Shown here: piece by piece, positions 8,827 through 18,508 of the stretch
Numbering within the stretch: position 1 is the first letter of the stretch
How the letters are laid out: every line of letters begins with the position of its first letter
Assembly (NCBI RefSeq): GCF_001939735.1
Contig: NZ_MJIL01000047.1
Coordinates: forward strand, 87,165 to 151,164
Direction: 5' to 3'
Length of the DNA: 64,000 bases
DNA from: Photobacterium proteolyticum
GTDB lineage: Bacteria; Pseudomonadota; Gammaproteobacteria; Enterobacterales; Vibrionaceae
Translations under genes and position numbers: made by a program
Notes under the pieces: generated by a model
What the model saw: only the letters and a program-made list of their open reading frames with translations
Databases searched by the model: none
Told to the model about the DNA's origin: nothing

Positions 8827-10310
8827 AAACCTCGCTCCAGCTCAAACTAGGTCAACAACTGGCAATGACGCCACAGTTGCAACAAGCCATTCGCCTGTTG
8901 CAATTATCCACCTTGGATCTCCAGCAGGAGATTCAGGAAGCACTGGACGCAAACCCGCTGTTGGAGCTGGATGAGAATAGCAATGAAGCCACGCCAACCA
9001 CCGAAGAAAACAAGGCGGACGGACAGGACAGCGGTGAAATTTCAACTCAGGAAGGGGAATCAGGCAGTGATCCGGAGCCTTTTGATACCTCGGAAGTCAT
9101 TGAGCAACGCGAAATGCCGGAGGATCTCCCTGTCGATACCACGTGGGATGATGTGTATAGTGCCGGCACCGGCAGTACTGGCATCGCCATCGATGATGAT
9201 ATGCCCGTCTACCAGGGTGAAACCACCGAGAGCTTGCAAGACTACCTGATGTGGCAGGTACAGCTGACACCTTTCACCGAGACCGACTTGACTATCGCCA
9301 CCGCAATTATTGACGCGGTTGATGACAAGGGCTACCTCACCTGCTCCGCCGACGAGATCCTCGAAAGTCTGGGCAATGAAGAGGTTGAGCTTGACGAGGT
9401 CGAAGCCGTCCTGAAACGGGTACAGCAGTTTGACCCGCTCGGGGTTGCCTCGCGCAACCTGCAGGAGTGCCTGTTGCTGCAGCTCGCCACCTTCCCGGAA
9501 GATACTCCCTGGTTGAATGAGGCCAAAACCCTTCTCAACCAGCATATAGATTTGCTTGCAAACCGAGACTATCGCCAGCTGATGCGCGAGACCAAGCTCA
9601 AAGAAGCCGAGCTGAAAGCGGTAATGCAGTTGATCCATGATCTGGACCCTCGTCCGGGCAACCGGGTTGTGGCCTCCGAAACCGAATATGTGGTGCCGGA
9701 CGTTTCCGTCTTCAAGGATCATGGCAAATGGGTCGTGAGCATCAACCCCGATAGCGTCCCGCGTATCCGTGTTAACCAACAGTATGCGGCCTTGAGCAAA
9801 AACACCCGCAACAGTGCTGACAGCCAGTTCATCCGCACGCATCTGCAGGATGCCAAATGGCTGATCAAAAGTCTTGAAAGCCGCAATGAGACGCTGCTAA
9901 AAGTCGCCCGCTGCATTGTTGAACACCAGCAGGACTTCTTTGAATATGGCGAGGAAGCCATGAAGCCGATGGTGCTCAATGATATTGCACTGGCAGTGGA
10001 CATGCATGAATCGACGATCTCCCGTGTAACGACGCAAAAATATATGCACACCCCACGCGGGATCTTTGAATTGAAGTATTTCTTCTCAAGTCACGTTAGT
10101 ACGGATAATGGCGGAGAGTGCTCTTCGACCGCTATTCGGGCACTGGTGAAGAAACTGGTTGCCGCTGAAAATCAGGCGAAGCCACTAAGTGACAGTAAAA
10201 TTGCGACATTGCTGGCGGATCAGGGCATCATGGTAGCGCGGCGAACGATCGCCAAATACCGTGAATCGCTAGGTATTCCGCCGTCTAATCAGCGAAAACG
10301 TCTGCTCTAG
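8823..10310 (+). CDS. rpoN: RNA polymerase sigma-54 factor RpoN
   Basis: A 495-residue sigma-54 factor. Region I (residues 1-50) is the Gln- and Leu-rich activator-responsive domain ([20 protein letters not shown]). It is followed by a strongly acidic region II (about 50-120) and the core-binding region III. A helix-turn-helix ([21 protein letters not shown]) and the diagnostic RpoN box [10 protein letters not shown] (residues 472-481), which reads the -24 element, complete the protein. It directs transcription of flagellar, nitrogen and other genes in vibrios. The downstream hpf-ptsN-rapZ-npr order is the usual rpoN operon. Confidence 0.98.
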   Translation: MKTSLQLKLGQQLAMTPQLQQAIRLLQLSTLDLQQEIQEALDANPLLELDENSNEATPTTEENKADGQDSGEISTQEGESGSDPEPFDTSEVIEQREMPEDLPVDTTWDDVYSAGTGSTGIAIDDDMPVYQGETTESLQDYLMWQVQLTPFTETDLTIATAIIDAVDDKGYLTCSADEILESLGNEEVELDEVEAVLKRVQQFDPLGVASRNLQECLLLQLATFPEDTPWLNEAKTLLNQHIDLLANRDYRQLMRETKLKEAELKAVMQLIHDLDPRPGNRVVASETEYVVPDVSVFKDHGKWVVSINPDSVPRIRVNQQYAALSKNTRNSADSQFIRTHLQDAKWLIKSLESRNETLLKVARCIVEHQQDFFEYGEEAMKPMVLNDIALAVDMHESTISRVTTQKYMHTPRGIFELKYFFSSHVSTDNGGECSSTAIRALVKKLVAAENQAKPLSDSKIATLLADQGIMVARRTIAKYRESLGIPPSNQRKRLL

Positions 10311-10337
10311 TCAGACGCCAACAGAAGGAAGATGTCT

Positions 10338-10625
10338 ATGCAAATTAATCTCACAGGGCACCATGTCGAAATTACCCCGTCTTTACGTGATTACGTAAAT
10401 ACCAAGTTCGATAAGCTGGAACGCTTTTTTGATAAGATTAATAATGTCCATGTGATTCTGAATGTTGAAAAATTGCAGCAGGTCGCAGAAGCGACCTTGC
10501 ACATTAACGCAGGGGAAATCCACGCGAAAGCGGATTCAGAAAATATGTATGCAGCTATTGACGCATTAACTGATAAACTGGTCCGTCAATTAAACAAACA
10601 CAAAGATAAACTCAATAGCCACTGA
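10338..10625 (+). CDS. hpf: Ribosome hibernation promoting factor (short form)
   Basis: A 95-residue short-type HPF/YhbH that binds the 30S decoding region and promotes 100S ribosome dimers in stationary phase. It matches E. coli HPF in length and in blocks such as GHHVEITPSLRDYVNTKF and NMYAAIDALTDKLVRQLNKHKDK. The frame also has an ATG at 10332, but the AAGGA site is two bases from it and eight from the ATG at 10338, so the latter is chosen. Confidence 0.95.
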   Translation: MQINLTGHHVEITPSLRDYVNTKFDKLERFFDKINNVHVILNVEKLQQVAEATLHINAGEIHAKADSENMYAAIDALTDKLVRQLNKHKDKLNSH

Positions 10626-10627
10626 TC

Positions 10628-11077
10628 ATGCAACTGAGTACTGTATTGAGCCTGGACTGCACCAAGAGTGCAGTTCACTGCTCCAGCAAAAAACGCGCTC
10701 TGGAAATCATCAGCGAAATCGCCGCCGAGCATCTAGACCAAAATCCCCAGCCGCTGTTCGAGTGTATGCTCAACCGCGAAAAGATGGGGAGTACGGGCAT
10801 CGGCAACGGTATTGCGATTCCCCATGGACGGATCAACAACAGTGATCAGGCCATTGCCGTCCTGATCCAATGTCAGGATCCCATCCAGTTCGATGCCATA
10901 GACAACCAGCCGGTCGATTTGCTCTTTGCCCTTCTCGTTCCGGATGCTCAATGCAAAGAGCACCTGAAAACCCTGTCTAGCATGGCTGAAAAGCTAAGTA
11001 ATAAACAAGTCTGTAAACAGCTACGCACCGCAAAAAGCGATGAAGAGCTTTATCAAATCCTCACCTGTGATTCATAA
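10628..11077 (+). CDS. ptsN: PTS IIA-like nitrogen regulatory protein PtsN
   Basis: A 149-residue EIIA-Ntr protein. The phosphorylated histidine is His66 in the motif GIAIPHGRI. It is the output protein of the PtsP-Npr-PtsN phosphorelay and regulates potassium uptake, nitrogen and envelope responses by protein contact rather than sugar transport. It starts two bases after hpf ends; npr, which encodes its phosphate donor, lies two genes downstream. Confidence 0.96.
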   Translation: MQLSTVLSLDCTKSAVHCSSKKRALEIISEIAAEHLDQNPQPLFECMLNREKMGSTGIGNGIAIPHGRINNSDQAIAVLIQCQDPIQFDAIDNQPVDLLFALLVPDAQCKEHLKTLSSMAEKLSNKQVCKQLRTAKSDEELYQILTCDS

Positions 11078-11117
11078 TGATCACCACTTCACTCCCGTTA
11101 TTTAAGGTATACCAGCC

Positions 11118-11969
11118 ATGAAGTTAATGGTCGTAAGCGGACGTTCCGGCTCAGGAAAATCAATTGCCCTGCGGGTATTGGAAGATCTGGGCTATTACTG
11201 TGTTGATAACCTACCGGTCAACCTGCTGCCCCAGCTTGTCAGCACGGTGAATAGCGACCAGCAGGATATCGCAGTGAGCATCGATGTTCGCAATATGCCC
11301 GACGAGCCTGAAGAGATCCGTAAAACACTGGATTCTCTCAGTGACGAGCTGGACGTCAATGTGATCTACCTTGATGCCGATGACAAAGAGCTGGTTAAGC
11401 GCTACAGCGAAACCCGCCGCCTGCACCCGTTGTCTCGGGACAACATGAGCCTGGAGCAGGCCATTCAATCGGAGAGTGAGCGTCTGGCAGAGCTCAAGGC
11501 TCATGCCGACCTGGTCATAGATACTACCAACCAGTCCATTCACGATCTCAGTGAAACCGTTCGCTCCCGAGTTCTGGGCCGCGATGCGCGTGAGCTGATC
11601 ATGGTGTTTGAGTCGTTCGGCTTCAAGCACGGTATACCCACAGATGCCGACTACGTCTTTGATGTGCGCTTTTTGCCCAATCCCCACTGGGTTCCCGAGC
11701 TCAAACCTTTGACTGGCCTGGATCAGGGCGTAAAAGAGTATCTCTCCGGGCACCCGGAAGTGACTCAGCTGACTTACCAGATCCGTAACTTTATTGAAAC
11801 CTGGCTACCAATGCTGGAAAAGAACAACCGTAGCTACCTGACGGTTGCCATTGGTTGTACCGGCGGCCAGCACCGTTCTGTTTATATCGCCCAGCAGTTG
11901 GCAGAGCATTTTCGCTATGAAGGCCACCAGATCCAGGTTCGCCACCGCACGCTGGAAGCAAAATCATGA
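11118..11969 (+). CDS. rapZ: RNase adapter protein RapZ
   Basis: A 283-residue P-loop protein with Walker A GRSGSGKS at residues 8-15 and a conserved C-terminal RNA-binding domain ([18 protein letters not shown], then a basic RHRTLE tail). In E. coli RapZ binds small RNA GlmZ and hands it to RNase E, tuning GlmS and hence cell-wall precursor supply. The 3' end overlaps npr by ATGA, so the two are co-translated. Confidence 0.96.
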   Translation: MKLMVVSGRSGSGKSIALRVLEDLGYYCVDNLPVNLLPQLVSTVNSDQQDIAVSIDVRNMPDEPEEIRKTLDSLSDELDVNVIYLDADDKELVKRYSETRRLHPLSRDNMSLEQAIQSESERLAELKAHADLVIDTTNQSIHDLSETVRSRVLGRDARELIMVFESFGFKHGIPTDADYVFDVRFLPNPHWVPELKPLTGLDQGVKEYLSGHPEVTQLTYQIRNFIETWLPMLEKNNRSYLTVAIGCTGGQHRSVYIAQQLAEHFRYEGHQIQVRHRTLEAKS

Positions 11970-12241
11970 CCGTCCTCACCCGGCAGTTATTTATCAAAAA
12001 CCGTCTGGGCCTGCATGCCCGGGCCGCTATCAAACTGGTTGAGCTGGCACAAAGCTTCGAGTCCACTGTCACTATCAGCAATGACGAAAAAAGTGCGACC
12101 GCCGACAGTGTAATGGGGCTGTTGATGCTCGAATCGGCCCAGGGCCAGCAGATCTGCGTCAGCGCCGATGGCAATGATGCCGAAGCCGCATTATCAGCCG
12201 TGTCCGAGCTGATAGAAGCAGGCTTTGACGAAGAAAGCTAG
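11966..12241 (+). CDS. npr: HPr-like phosphocarrier protein Npr
   Basis: A 91-residue HPr-family protein with the phospho-accepting His17 in [12 protein letters not shown]. It passes phosphate from PtsP to PtsN in the nitrogen PTS. It is the last gene of the rpoN train, overlapping rapZ by four bases. No strong terminator was seen right after it. Confidence 0.95.
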   Translation: MTVLTRQLFIKNRLGLHARAAIKLVELAQSFESTVTISNDEKSATADSVMGLLMLESAQGQQICVSADGNDAEAALSAVSELIEAGFDEES

Positions 12242-12560
12242 TTGCCACAGTGAAGTTAACTTCGCCAATTGGGCTGTGAACACGAATGATTGTGAACGTA
12301 TTTAATCCGAACTAAACCATAATCATTCTTTCCCTGCCCCCCCTGCTATTCCTCTTGCAGATTAAATCTTTATTTCCTCTCAGATCTGGTGAGACAACCA
12401 CTGCACTATTACGTTAAAATTCAGCTTATTGCGCCGTCAGACTAAACTAAGCAGACCAAGCTAAACAGTCAGCAATGCCTTCTTGGCATTCTCTGTTCAC
12501 CTCAATCACCAGTTCAGAGTATGGCGGCCGGCATCAGAGTAATTTGGGGTACCACGACCA
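12242..12560. other. Intergenic region upstream of mgtE
   Basis: This 319-base gap separates npr from mgtE. It contains a small perfect hairpin (AATGCC 12474-12479, loop TTCTT, GGCATT 12485-12490) without a following T run, and a C-rich stretch near 12332-12341. No M-box-like magnesium riboswitch consensus was recognised. The mgtE promoter is presumably here. The ribosome site for mgtE is weak (GGGG well upstream of the ATG). Confidence 0.4.
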
Positions 12561-13919
12561 ATGGCGGATGTATTAGAACAAGATCAGACGCATCAGACGC
12601 TGCAAGAAGTTAATCAAGCGCTTGAAAACGGCATGTTTGTCCATGTCCGCCGAATGCTCCAGGATATGGAGCCGGAGGATATCGCTCACCTGCTGGAAGC
12701 CTCTCCGCCTAAAGAACGCCAGGTCTTATGGCAGCTAACCGATCCCGAAGAGCAGGGCGAAATTCTCGATGAACTGTCGGAAGATGTAAAAGACGGCATC
12801 GTCGCACAGATGGAGCCGGAAAAACTGGCGGCCGTCACCGAGGGGATGGAAACCGATGACGTTGCCTATGTCCTGCGTAGCCTGCCTGATGACAAGTATC
12901 AGGAAGTATTGGCGCAAATGGATGCCACCGACCGGCACCGGGTAGAAAAGGCGCTAGCCTACCCGGAAGAAACGGCCGGCGGTATGATGAGCACCGACTT
13001 TATCACCATCCGCGGCGATGTTACCGCCGATGTTGTCTTGCGTTACCTGCGTATGAAGGGAGAACTCCCTGAAGCCACCGATGCCCTGTATGTTGTTGAT
13101 CAAAATGAACAACTCATCGGTAGCCTGTCACTATCAACGCTGATCACGACCCAGTCGGATATTGAAATTCAAGAAGTCATGGATGATGCCGACGAGGCAA
13201 TCTCGGTCGAGATGGATGACAGCGAAGTAGCCAACCTCTTTGAACGTCGTAACTGGCTGTCAGCCCCGGTCATCGATACAGACAACCACCTCGTCGGTCG
13301 TATCACCATTGATGATGTCGTCGATATCATCCGTGAAGATGCCGAGCACACCATGATGAGTATGGCAGGTATGGAAGATGACGAAGACACCTTTGCTCCC
13401 GTTATGAAATCCGCCCGACGCCGTAGTATCTGGCTGGGCGTTAACGTACTGGCAGCACTGGCCGCGGCTTCCGTGTCCAATATGTTCGAAGACACGCTGG
13501 ATAAAATGGCAGCCATCGCGATCCTGATGACCATCGTCCCGTCAATGGGGGGGGTTGCCGGTAACCAAACCGTCGCCCTGGTGATCCGGGGCCTGGCCGT
13601 CGGCCATATCGGTGAAACCAACACCCGCTGGCTGCTCAGCAAGGAAGCCCGCGTCGGCCTGATTAACGGTGTGCTCTGGGCTGCCATCATTGGCGGTGTG
13701 GTGGTCTTGTGGAAAGGGAACCTGATACTCGGGCTCATCATTGCCGGCGCGATGATGACCAACCTGCTGGTTGCGGGCATTGCCGGTGTGTGTGTACCTA
13801 TTTTGCTGAAAAAACTCAATATCGACCCGGCACTGGCTGGCGGGATGGCCCTGACCACTATCACCGATATTATCGGCCTGTCGGTCTTTTTGGGGCTGGC
13901 GACAGTATTCCTTGTCTAA
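12561..13919 (+). CDS. mgtE: Magnesium transporter MgtE
   Basis: A 452-residue MgtE-family Mg2+ channel. An N-terminal helical domain (about residues 1-130, EDIAHLLEASPPKERQVLW and repeats) is followed by two CBS domains (about 135-255). A plug helix and a five-helix membrane domain from about residue 285 complete it; the pore motif appears as PSMGGVAGNQT with later TNLLVAGIAGV. In the family, Mg2+ bound in the acidic cytosolic domain closes the pore. The gene stands alone between npr and the convergent pmbA. Confidence 0.95.
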   Translation: MADVLEQDQTHQTLQEVNQALENGMFVHVRRMLQDMEPEDIAHLLEASPPKERQVLWQLTDPEEQGEILDELSEDVKDGIVAQMEPEKLAAVTEGMETDDVAYVLRSLPDDKYQEVLAQMDATDRHRVEKALAYPEETAGGMMSTDFITIRGDVTADVVLRYLRMKGELPEATDALYVVDQNEQLIGSLSLSTLITTQSDIEIQEVMDDADEAISVEMDDSEVANLFERRNWLSAPVIDTDNHLVGRITIDDVVDIIREDAEHTMMSMAGMEDDEDTFAPVMKSARRRSIWLGVNVLAALAAASVSNMFEDTLDKMAAIAILMTIVPSMGGVAGNQTVALVIRGLAVGHIGETNTRWLLSKEARVGLINGVLWAAIIGGVVVLWKGNLILGLIIAGAMMTNLLVAGIAGVCVPILLKKLNIDPALAGGMALTTITDIIGLSVFLGLATVFLV

Positions 13920-13953
13920 AGGTATTGAGTCACGAGTGACGAGATAAACCGCT

Positions 13954-13977
13954 CCTCCCCCTTATTAAAGGGGGAGG
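13954..13977. repeat. Hairpin repeat between mgtE and pmbA
   Basis: A perfect inverted repeat CCTCCCCCTT (13954-13963), loop ATTA, AAGGGGGAGG (13968-13977), followed by CTGGAAGGGTGTT. It lies between convergent genes and could act as a weak bidirectional terminator, but no uridine run follows on either strand. G/A-rich hairpins of this look are common dispersed intergenic repeats in gamma-proteobacteria; copy number here cannot be judged. A smaller GTCAC-GA-GTGAC inverted repeat lies just before it (13929-13940). Confidence 0.55.
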
Positions 13978-14002
13978 CTGGAAGGGTGTTCAAAAAAAGC
14001 GA

Positions 14003-15346
14003 CTATTCGCCTGCGATTTTCATCGTATCCAGCAGCATCGAGCCGGTCTGGATCTGGCTTCGGGTTTCGGTATCCGTACCAATGGCGACGATATTCTGCA
14101 TCATATCCTTCAGGTTACCGGCAATCGTCACTTCACTGACCGGGAACTGAATCTCACCGTTCTCCACCCAAAAACCAGCCGCACCGCGCGAATAGTCACC
14201 GGTGACTATATTAACGCCCTGACCCATCAGTTCTGTCACCAACAGGCCACGATCCATTTTCTTCAGCATCTGGCTATAGTCTTCACCCGTGGACTTAACC
14301 TGCCAGTTATGGATACCACCGGCGTGCCCGGTTGGTTGTCGGCCTAGTTTGCGCGCGGCATAACTGGTCATCAGGTAAGTTTGTAAGATCCCGTCCTGAA
14401 TGATTTCGCGATCATGTGTCGCCAGACCTTCGCTGTCGAAAGGCGTACTTGCCATTCCTCTCAGGATATGTGGCCGCTCGCTGATGTTCATCCACTCAGG
14501 GAAGATCTGCTCACCCAGCTTATCCAACAGGAAAGAAGACTTGCGATACAGGTTCGAACCGCTGATCGCCATTACCAGATGGCCAAATAGACCGGTCGCG
14601 ATATCGGCCGCGAACATCACCGGCGCCTCGCGCGTCGACAGCTTCTGCGGGTCTATCCGTCCTACCGTACGTTCTGCGGCATGTTGACCAACCCGCTCAG
14701 GCAGCCACAGGTCAGAGGCACGACGGGCCGTGGTATAACTGTAATCTCGCTCCATCTCGCCATTCTTGCCTTCGGCAATCACGCAGCAACTGGTGCTGTG
14801 ACGGCTTGAGGCATAGCTGGCCAGCATGCCGTGGCTATTGCCATAGACACGAACACCGTAATGGCTGTCATAGCTTGCACCGTCACTCTGTTTGATACGG
14901 GGATCATAATCAAGCGCCGCCTGCTCGGCCTGAATCGCAATAGCCGCAGCATGATCGGGCTCCGGCTCGTCAGGATGGAACAGGTCAAGATCGGGAATGT
15001 CCTTGGCCATCAGCTCTTTCGGGCCCGGTCCCGCAAACGGGTCTTCAGACGTGTAACGAGCGATATCAAGCGCTGCTGCAACAGTTTGGGCTATCGCACT
15101 CTCGCTGAGATCCGAGGTTGAGGCACTGCCTTTACGCTGACCGCGATAGACGGTGATCCCCAATGCCCCGTCACTATTAAACTCCACATTTTCGACGTCA
15201 CACATGCGTGTCGACACACTGATACCCGTCGTTTTGTTAATAGCAACCTCGGCAGCATCAGCTTGTTTGCCTGCCAACTCCAACGCTTTGGCAACCGCCG
15301 CTTCAAGTTCTACACGCTGCTGCGCAACCTGTTCTCTTACGTCCAT
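14003..15346 (-). CDS. pmbA: TldE/PmbA subunit of the TldD-TldE peptidase
   Basis: A 447-residue PmbA (TldE) protein, colinear with the family. With TldD it forms a heterodimeric metalloprotease that digests unfolded peptides; in E. coli it matures microcin B17 and helps degrade the CcdA antitoxin. PmbA lacks the HExxxH zinc site, and none is present here. The conserved C-terminal core ([20 protein letters not shown] and [20 protein letters not shown]) is clear. Its partner tldD lies only about 850 bases away on the same strand, with yjgA between them on the other strand. Confidence 0.95.
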   Translation of the reverse strand: MDVREQVAQQRVELEAAVAKALELAGKQADAAEVAINKTTGISVSTRMCDVENVEFNSDGALGITVYRGQRKGSASTSDLSESAIAQTVAAALDIARYTSEDPFAGPGPKELMAKDIPDLDLFHPDEPEPDHAAAIAIQAEQAALDYDPRIKQSDGASYDSHYGVRVYGNSHGMLASYASSRHSTSCCVIAEGKNGEMERDYSYTTARRASDLWLPERVGQHAAERTVGRIDPQKLSTREAPVMFAADIATGLFGHLVMAISGSNLYRKSSFLLDKLGEQIFPEWMNISERPHILRGMASTPFDSEGLATHDREIIQDGILQTYLMTSYAARKLGRQPTGHAGGIHNWQVKSTGEDYSQMLKKMDRGLLVTELMGQGVNIVTGDYSRGAAGFWVENGEIQFPVSEVTIAGNLKDMMQNIVAIGTDTETRSQIQTGSMLLDTMKIAGE

Positions 15347-15574
15347 ATCTTTACTTACTCAGAGAATGACAACCATTTCATGGCGTTACTTTAAGCACGC
15401 TTATGTGGCTTAATGAAATGAAGATCATGAAAATAATCAGCAGCACAACAGCAAACGCTGATAAGTGCCCTATTTAGTATTACATATAGGATAACACCGC
15501 CTGTAAGGAATTTGCGCCCCAAATCATGTTTAAACTGATAAAATAGAGCCATTACCTTCTTTAGTGAGCCTATT

Positions 15575-16099
15575 ATGAGCCGTAAAAACCAAAAAGCCCC
15601 TTGGGAAGAGGAAGAAGAAATCATCTGGGTAAGCAAGTCCGAGATGAAACGCGACATGGAAGCCCTGCAAAAAGTCGGGGAGGAGCTTGTCGAGCTTAAA
15701 CCCAATGCACTGGCGAAAATTCCGCTGGACGAAGATCTCCTGGAAGCTGTCAAAGATGCGCAGCGCTTCAAAAACGAAGCCCGCCGCCGTCAGTTACAGC
15801 GAATTGGCAAGCTGATGCGTCAGGTCGATGTCGAGCCTATCCAGGCAGCATTGGACATGCTGCGCAACAAGCACTCGCAGGCAACGGTTGCCCTGAAAAA
15901 GCTGGAGCAAAAACGCGACAAGCTGATCGAGAACGGCGACAGCATGATCAATGCCATCATGGTTGACCATCCTGATGCCGATCGCCAGCGCCTGCGCCAA
16001 CTTGTTCGTCAGGCGAACAAAGAGAAAGCGCAAAACAAGCCGGCCAAGGCATACCGTGAAATCTTCCAGTACCTCAAAACGCTGTACCTGGAAGACTAG
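15575..16099 (+). CDS. darP: Ribosome-associated protein YjgA (DarP)
   Basis: A 174-residue highly charged helical protein of the DUF615/YjgA family, now DarP, which associates with late 50S subunit precursors. Family blocks include [24 protein letters not shown] and a basic C-terminal half rich in Arg and Lys ([19 protein letters not shown]). It is divergent from pmbA, the same pairing as in E. coli, and ends at a strong terminator. Confidence 0.95.
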   Translation: MSRKNQKAPWEEEEEIIWVSKSEMKRDMEALQKVGEELVELKPNALAKIPLDEDLLEAVKDAQRFKNEARRRQLQRIGKLMRQVDVEPIQAALDMLRNKHSQATVALKKLEQKRDKLIENGDSMINAIMVDHPDADRQRLRQLVRQANKEKAQNKPAKAYREIFQYLKTLYLED

Positions 16100-16127
16100 C
16101 AACACCACAGTTCAAACCGGTACCATG

Positions 16128-16159
16128 AAAAATGCCAGCACTTCCGTGCTGGCATTTTT
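16128..16159. terminator. Bidirectional terminator between yjgA and tldD
   Basis: A perfect 14-bp stem AAAAATGCCAGCAC (16128-16141), loop TTCC, GTGCTGGCATTTTT (16146-16159). A T run is read on both strands, so it can end yjgA (plus) and tldD (minus) transcripts. Confidence 0.9.
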
Positions 16160-16182
16160 ATATTTCCTTTCCCGCTGCAGCG

Positions 16183-17628
16183 TTACTGCGTACCACCAAC
16201 AGTCATGGAGTCCACCTTCAGCGTCGGCTGACCGACACCGACCGGCACACTCTGGCCCGCTTTGCCGCAAACGCCGACACCGCGGTCGATATCCAAATCA
16301 TTACCGACCATAGAGACCTGCTGCATGGCTTCAATACCACTGCCAATCAGGGTCGCTCCCTTGATTGGGCGTGTCACCTTACCGTTCTCTATCAGGTAGG
16401 CTTCCGAGGCCGAGAAGACAAACTTGCCCGAGGTAATATCTACCTGGCCGCCGCCGAAGTTAGGGGCATAGATCCCCTGCTTGACGCTGGCAATGATCTC
16501 TTCCGGCGTATGCTGACCCGGCAGCATATAGGTATTGGTCATACGGGGCATCGGCAGATGGGCATAGGACTCACGACGGCCGTTCCCCGTCGGCGCAACG
16601 CCCATCAGACGCGCATTGAGCTTATCCTGCATATAGCCTTTCAGCTTGCCGTTTTCTACCAGTACATTGTACTGGCCCGGTGTGCCTTCATCATCGATGT
16701 TAATCGAACCCCGGCGATCCACCAGCGTGCCGTCATCGACGATGGTGCACAGCGGCGAGGTCACCTGCTCGCCCATATGGCCGGCAAACATGGACGAGCC
16801 TTTACGGTTAAAGTCACCTTCCAGGCCATGACCCACCGCTTCATGCAACAGTACGCCAGGCCAGCCTGCACCAAGTACTACCGGCATGGTGCCTGCAGGT
16901 GCGGCGTCAGCATCGATGTTGACCAGCGCCTGACGAATCGCCTCATCGGCATAGTTCAGTGCAATGGATTTACCATTTTCTTCACTGAGGAAGTATTCAT
17001 AACCATAGCGGCCACCGCCCCCGGCACTGCCGTGCTCACGCTTGTCACCCTTCTCAATCAGGATGCTAATGGATAAACGAACCAGCGGGCGAATATCCGC
17101 CGCATAGGTACCGTCCAATGCAGCGACCAAGACCTGCTCATAGACGCCATTGATACTGACGGACACTTCCTTGACCAGAGGCTCTTTGGTTCGAATATAA
17201 CGGTCAATCTCTTCAAGCAAGGCTATCTTCTGGTGCTTGTCAAAACTACCCAACGGATTAACCGGCGCATATATTCCGGAGGCGCTAACAGGGCTAAAGG
17301 CCTGAGTTTTGCCATTCCCGCCCGCGCGGACAATGCCCCGGGCAGCTTTGGCACTCTGGTTCAGTGCCAGCTGGTTGATCTGATCAGAATAGGCAAAGCC
17401 GGTCTTCTCGCCAGCAACGGCTCGAACCCCTACGCCACGGTCAATGTTGAATGAACCATCTTTGATGATGCTGTCTTCCAGCACAAGCGATTCATGCCAA
17501 CAGGACTGAAAGTAAATGTCAGCATAGTCTACGTCCCGAGCTGCAATCAGCCCCAGCGTTTGGCTTAATTCATCACGTCCCAGGCCTGACTGAGTCAGCA
17601 TGGTATTTTCTACTGTTTCCAGAGTCAT
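16183..17628 (-). CDS. tldD: Metalloprotease TldD
   Basis: A 481-residue TldD, the catalytic subunit of the TldD-TldE peptidase. The zinc motif HEAVGH lies at residues 262-267, followed by the conserved [12 protein letters not shown] segment and the C-terminal core [18 protein letters not shown]. The protein cleaves unfolded peptides inside the heterodimer with PmbA. It sits downstream of the nit gene on the same strand (22-base gap). Confidence 0.97.
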   Translation of the reverse strand: MTLETVENTMLTQSGLGRDELSQTLGLIAARDVDYADIYFQSCWHESLVLEDSIIKDGSFNIDRGVGVRAVAGEKTGFAYSDQINQLALNQSAKAARGIVRAGGNGKTQAFSPVSASGIYAPVNPLGSFDKHQKIALLEEIDRYIRTKEPLVKEVSVSINGVYEQVLVAALDGTYAADIRPLVRLSISILIEKGDKREHGSAGGGGRYGYEYFLSEENGKSIALNYADEAIRQALVNIDADAAPAGTMPVVLGAGWPGVLLHEAVGHGLEGDFNRKGSSMFAGHMGEQVTSPLCTIVDDGTLVDRRGSINIDDEGTPGQYNVLVENGKLKGYMQDKLNARLMGVAPTGNGRRESYAHLPMPRMTNTYMLPGQHTPEEIIASVKQGIYAPNFGGGQVDITSGKFVFSASEAYLIENGKVTRPIKGATLIGSGIEAMQQVSMVGNDLDIDRGVGVCGKAGQSVPVGVGQPTLKVDSMTVGGTQ

Positions 17629-17650
17629 TTACTTTGCTCTTCTAAGATAC

Positions 17651-18469
17651 CTATCGCTGATGCACGCCCAGGCGAGCATGCTTCAGCACTGGCATATTTG
17701 TTCTGATGGTCTGGCTTAAATTTAAATCCAGATCGGCTGTCAATACACCGGTTCCCTGTTGTTGACAGGCGACTACCTGCCCCCACGGATCAATAATCAT
17801 CGAATGACCCCAGGTTTCCCGGCCTTCATTGTGCTCGCCCCACTGGGCTGCTGCGACAATCCAGCACTGCGTCTCCACAGCTCGAGCACGTAATAGTACA
17901 TCCCAATGCGCCTTGCCGGTCACCTTGGTAAACGCGGCAGGGACCACAATGATATCGGCCCCCTGCTCTCTCAAAGCGGTATATAGCTGCGGAAAGCGAA
18001 TATCATAACAGATTGATAATCCAATATTTCCAAAAGGCGTCGGCACAACTTTGATTTCTCGTCCCGGCTGGAACGTATCAGACTCGCGGTAGCTATGATG
18101 TTGATCTTCAACCTCGACATCAAACATGTGCAACTTATCATAAGATGCCTGACACTGCCCCTCGTCATCAAACAGCAACGCGGTGGTGGTGATGGCCCCG
18201 TCAGTTTGCCGGATCGGCATTGAGCCTATCAGCAACCAGATCCCGAGCTGCCGGGTCATCGCCGACAGGGCTTCCTGCAAAGGCCCCTCGCCCAGAAGTT
18301 CGGCATGGCGTTGATAGTCCTCACGGGAACCAAAGACCAGACAGTTCTCCGGGGTTACGACCAACTTTGCCCCTTGTAGCTGCAACCCTTTAAGCTTTTT
18401 CTTCAGCTGCCGCAAATTGGCTTCAGGATCCGCGCCTGAATTCATTTGTACAACGCCCACTTTTGCCAT
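17651..18469 (-). CDS. Nitrilase-superfamily carbon-nitrogen hydrolase
   Basis: A 272-residue amidase of the nitrilase superfamily (Nit1/Nit2 type). The Glu-Lys-Cys triad is visible: Glu41 in VTPENC, Lys112 in YDKLHMFDV and Cys154 in ICYDIRFP. The closest known relatives are deaminated-glutathione amidase and omega-amidase, which repair or hydrolyse 2-oxo-acid amides; I infer but cannot prove this substrate. ATG codons occur at 18472 and 18469, and the second fits the family start (MAKVGVVQM). It lies in the run yhdP-nit-tldD. Confidence 0.9.
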   Translation of the reverse strand: MAKVGVVQMNSGADPEANLRQLKKKLKGLQLQGAKLVVTPENCLVFGSREDYQRHAELLGEGPLQEALSAMTRQLGIWLLIGSMPIRQTDGAITTTALLFDDEGQCQASYDKLHMFDVEVEDQHHSYRESDTFQPGREIKVVPTPFGNIGLSICYDIRFPQLYTALREQGADIIVVPAAFTKVTGKAHWDVLLRARAVETQCWIVAAAQWGEHNEGRETWGHSMIIDPWGQVVACQQQGTGVLTADLDLNLSQTIRTNMPVLKHARLGVHQR

Positions 18470-18508
18470 CATTTGCTTCCTTTTCCGACAAAGACCACTA
18501 TTCCATTG

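Noticed and set aside
9060..9842. 260-codon open frame antisense to rpoN
   Set aside because: Shadow of the RpoN reading frame in a GC-balanced gene; no ribosome site or family likeness.
12242..12560. Magnesium (M-box) riboswitch before mgtE
   Set aside because: I looked for the M-box conserved blocks and did not find them; only a small hairpin is present.
13169..13864. 231-codon open frame antisense to mgtE
   Set aside because: Low-complexity Ser/Thr/Ile/Met composition mirrors the MgtE codons; no gene features.
15391..15771. 126-codon minus-strand frame across the pmbA-yjgA gap
   Set aside because: Most of it is antisense to yjgA, and it has a low-complexity Ser-rich N-terminus and no family likeness.
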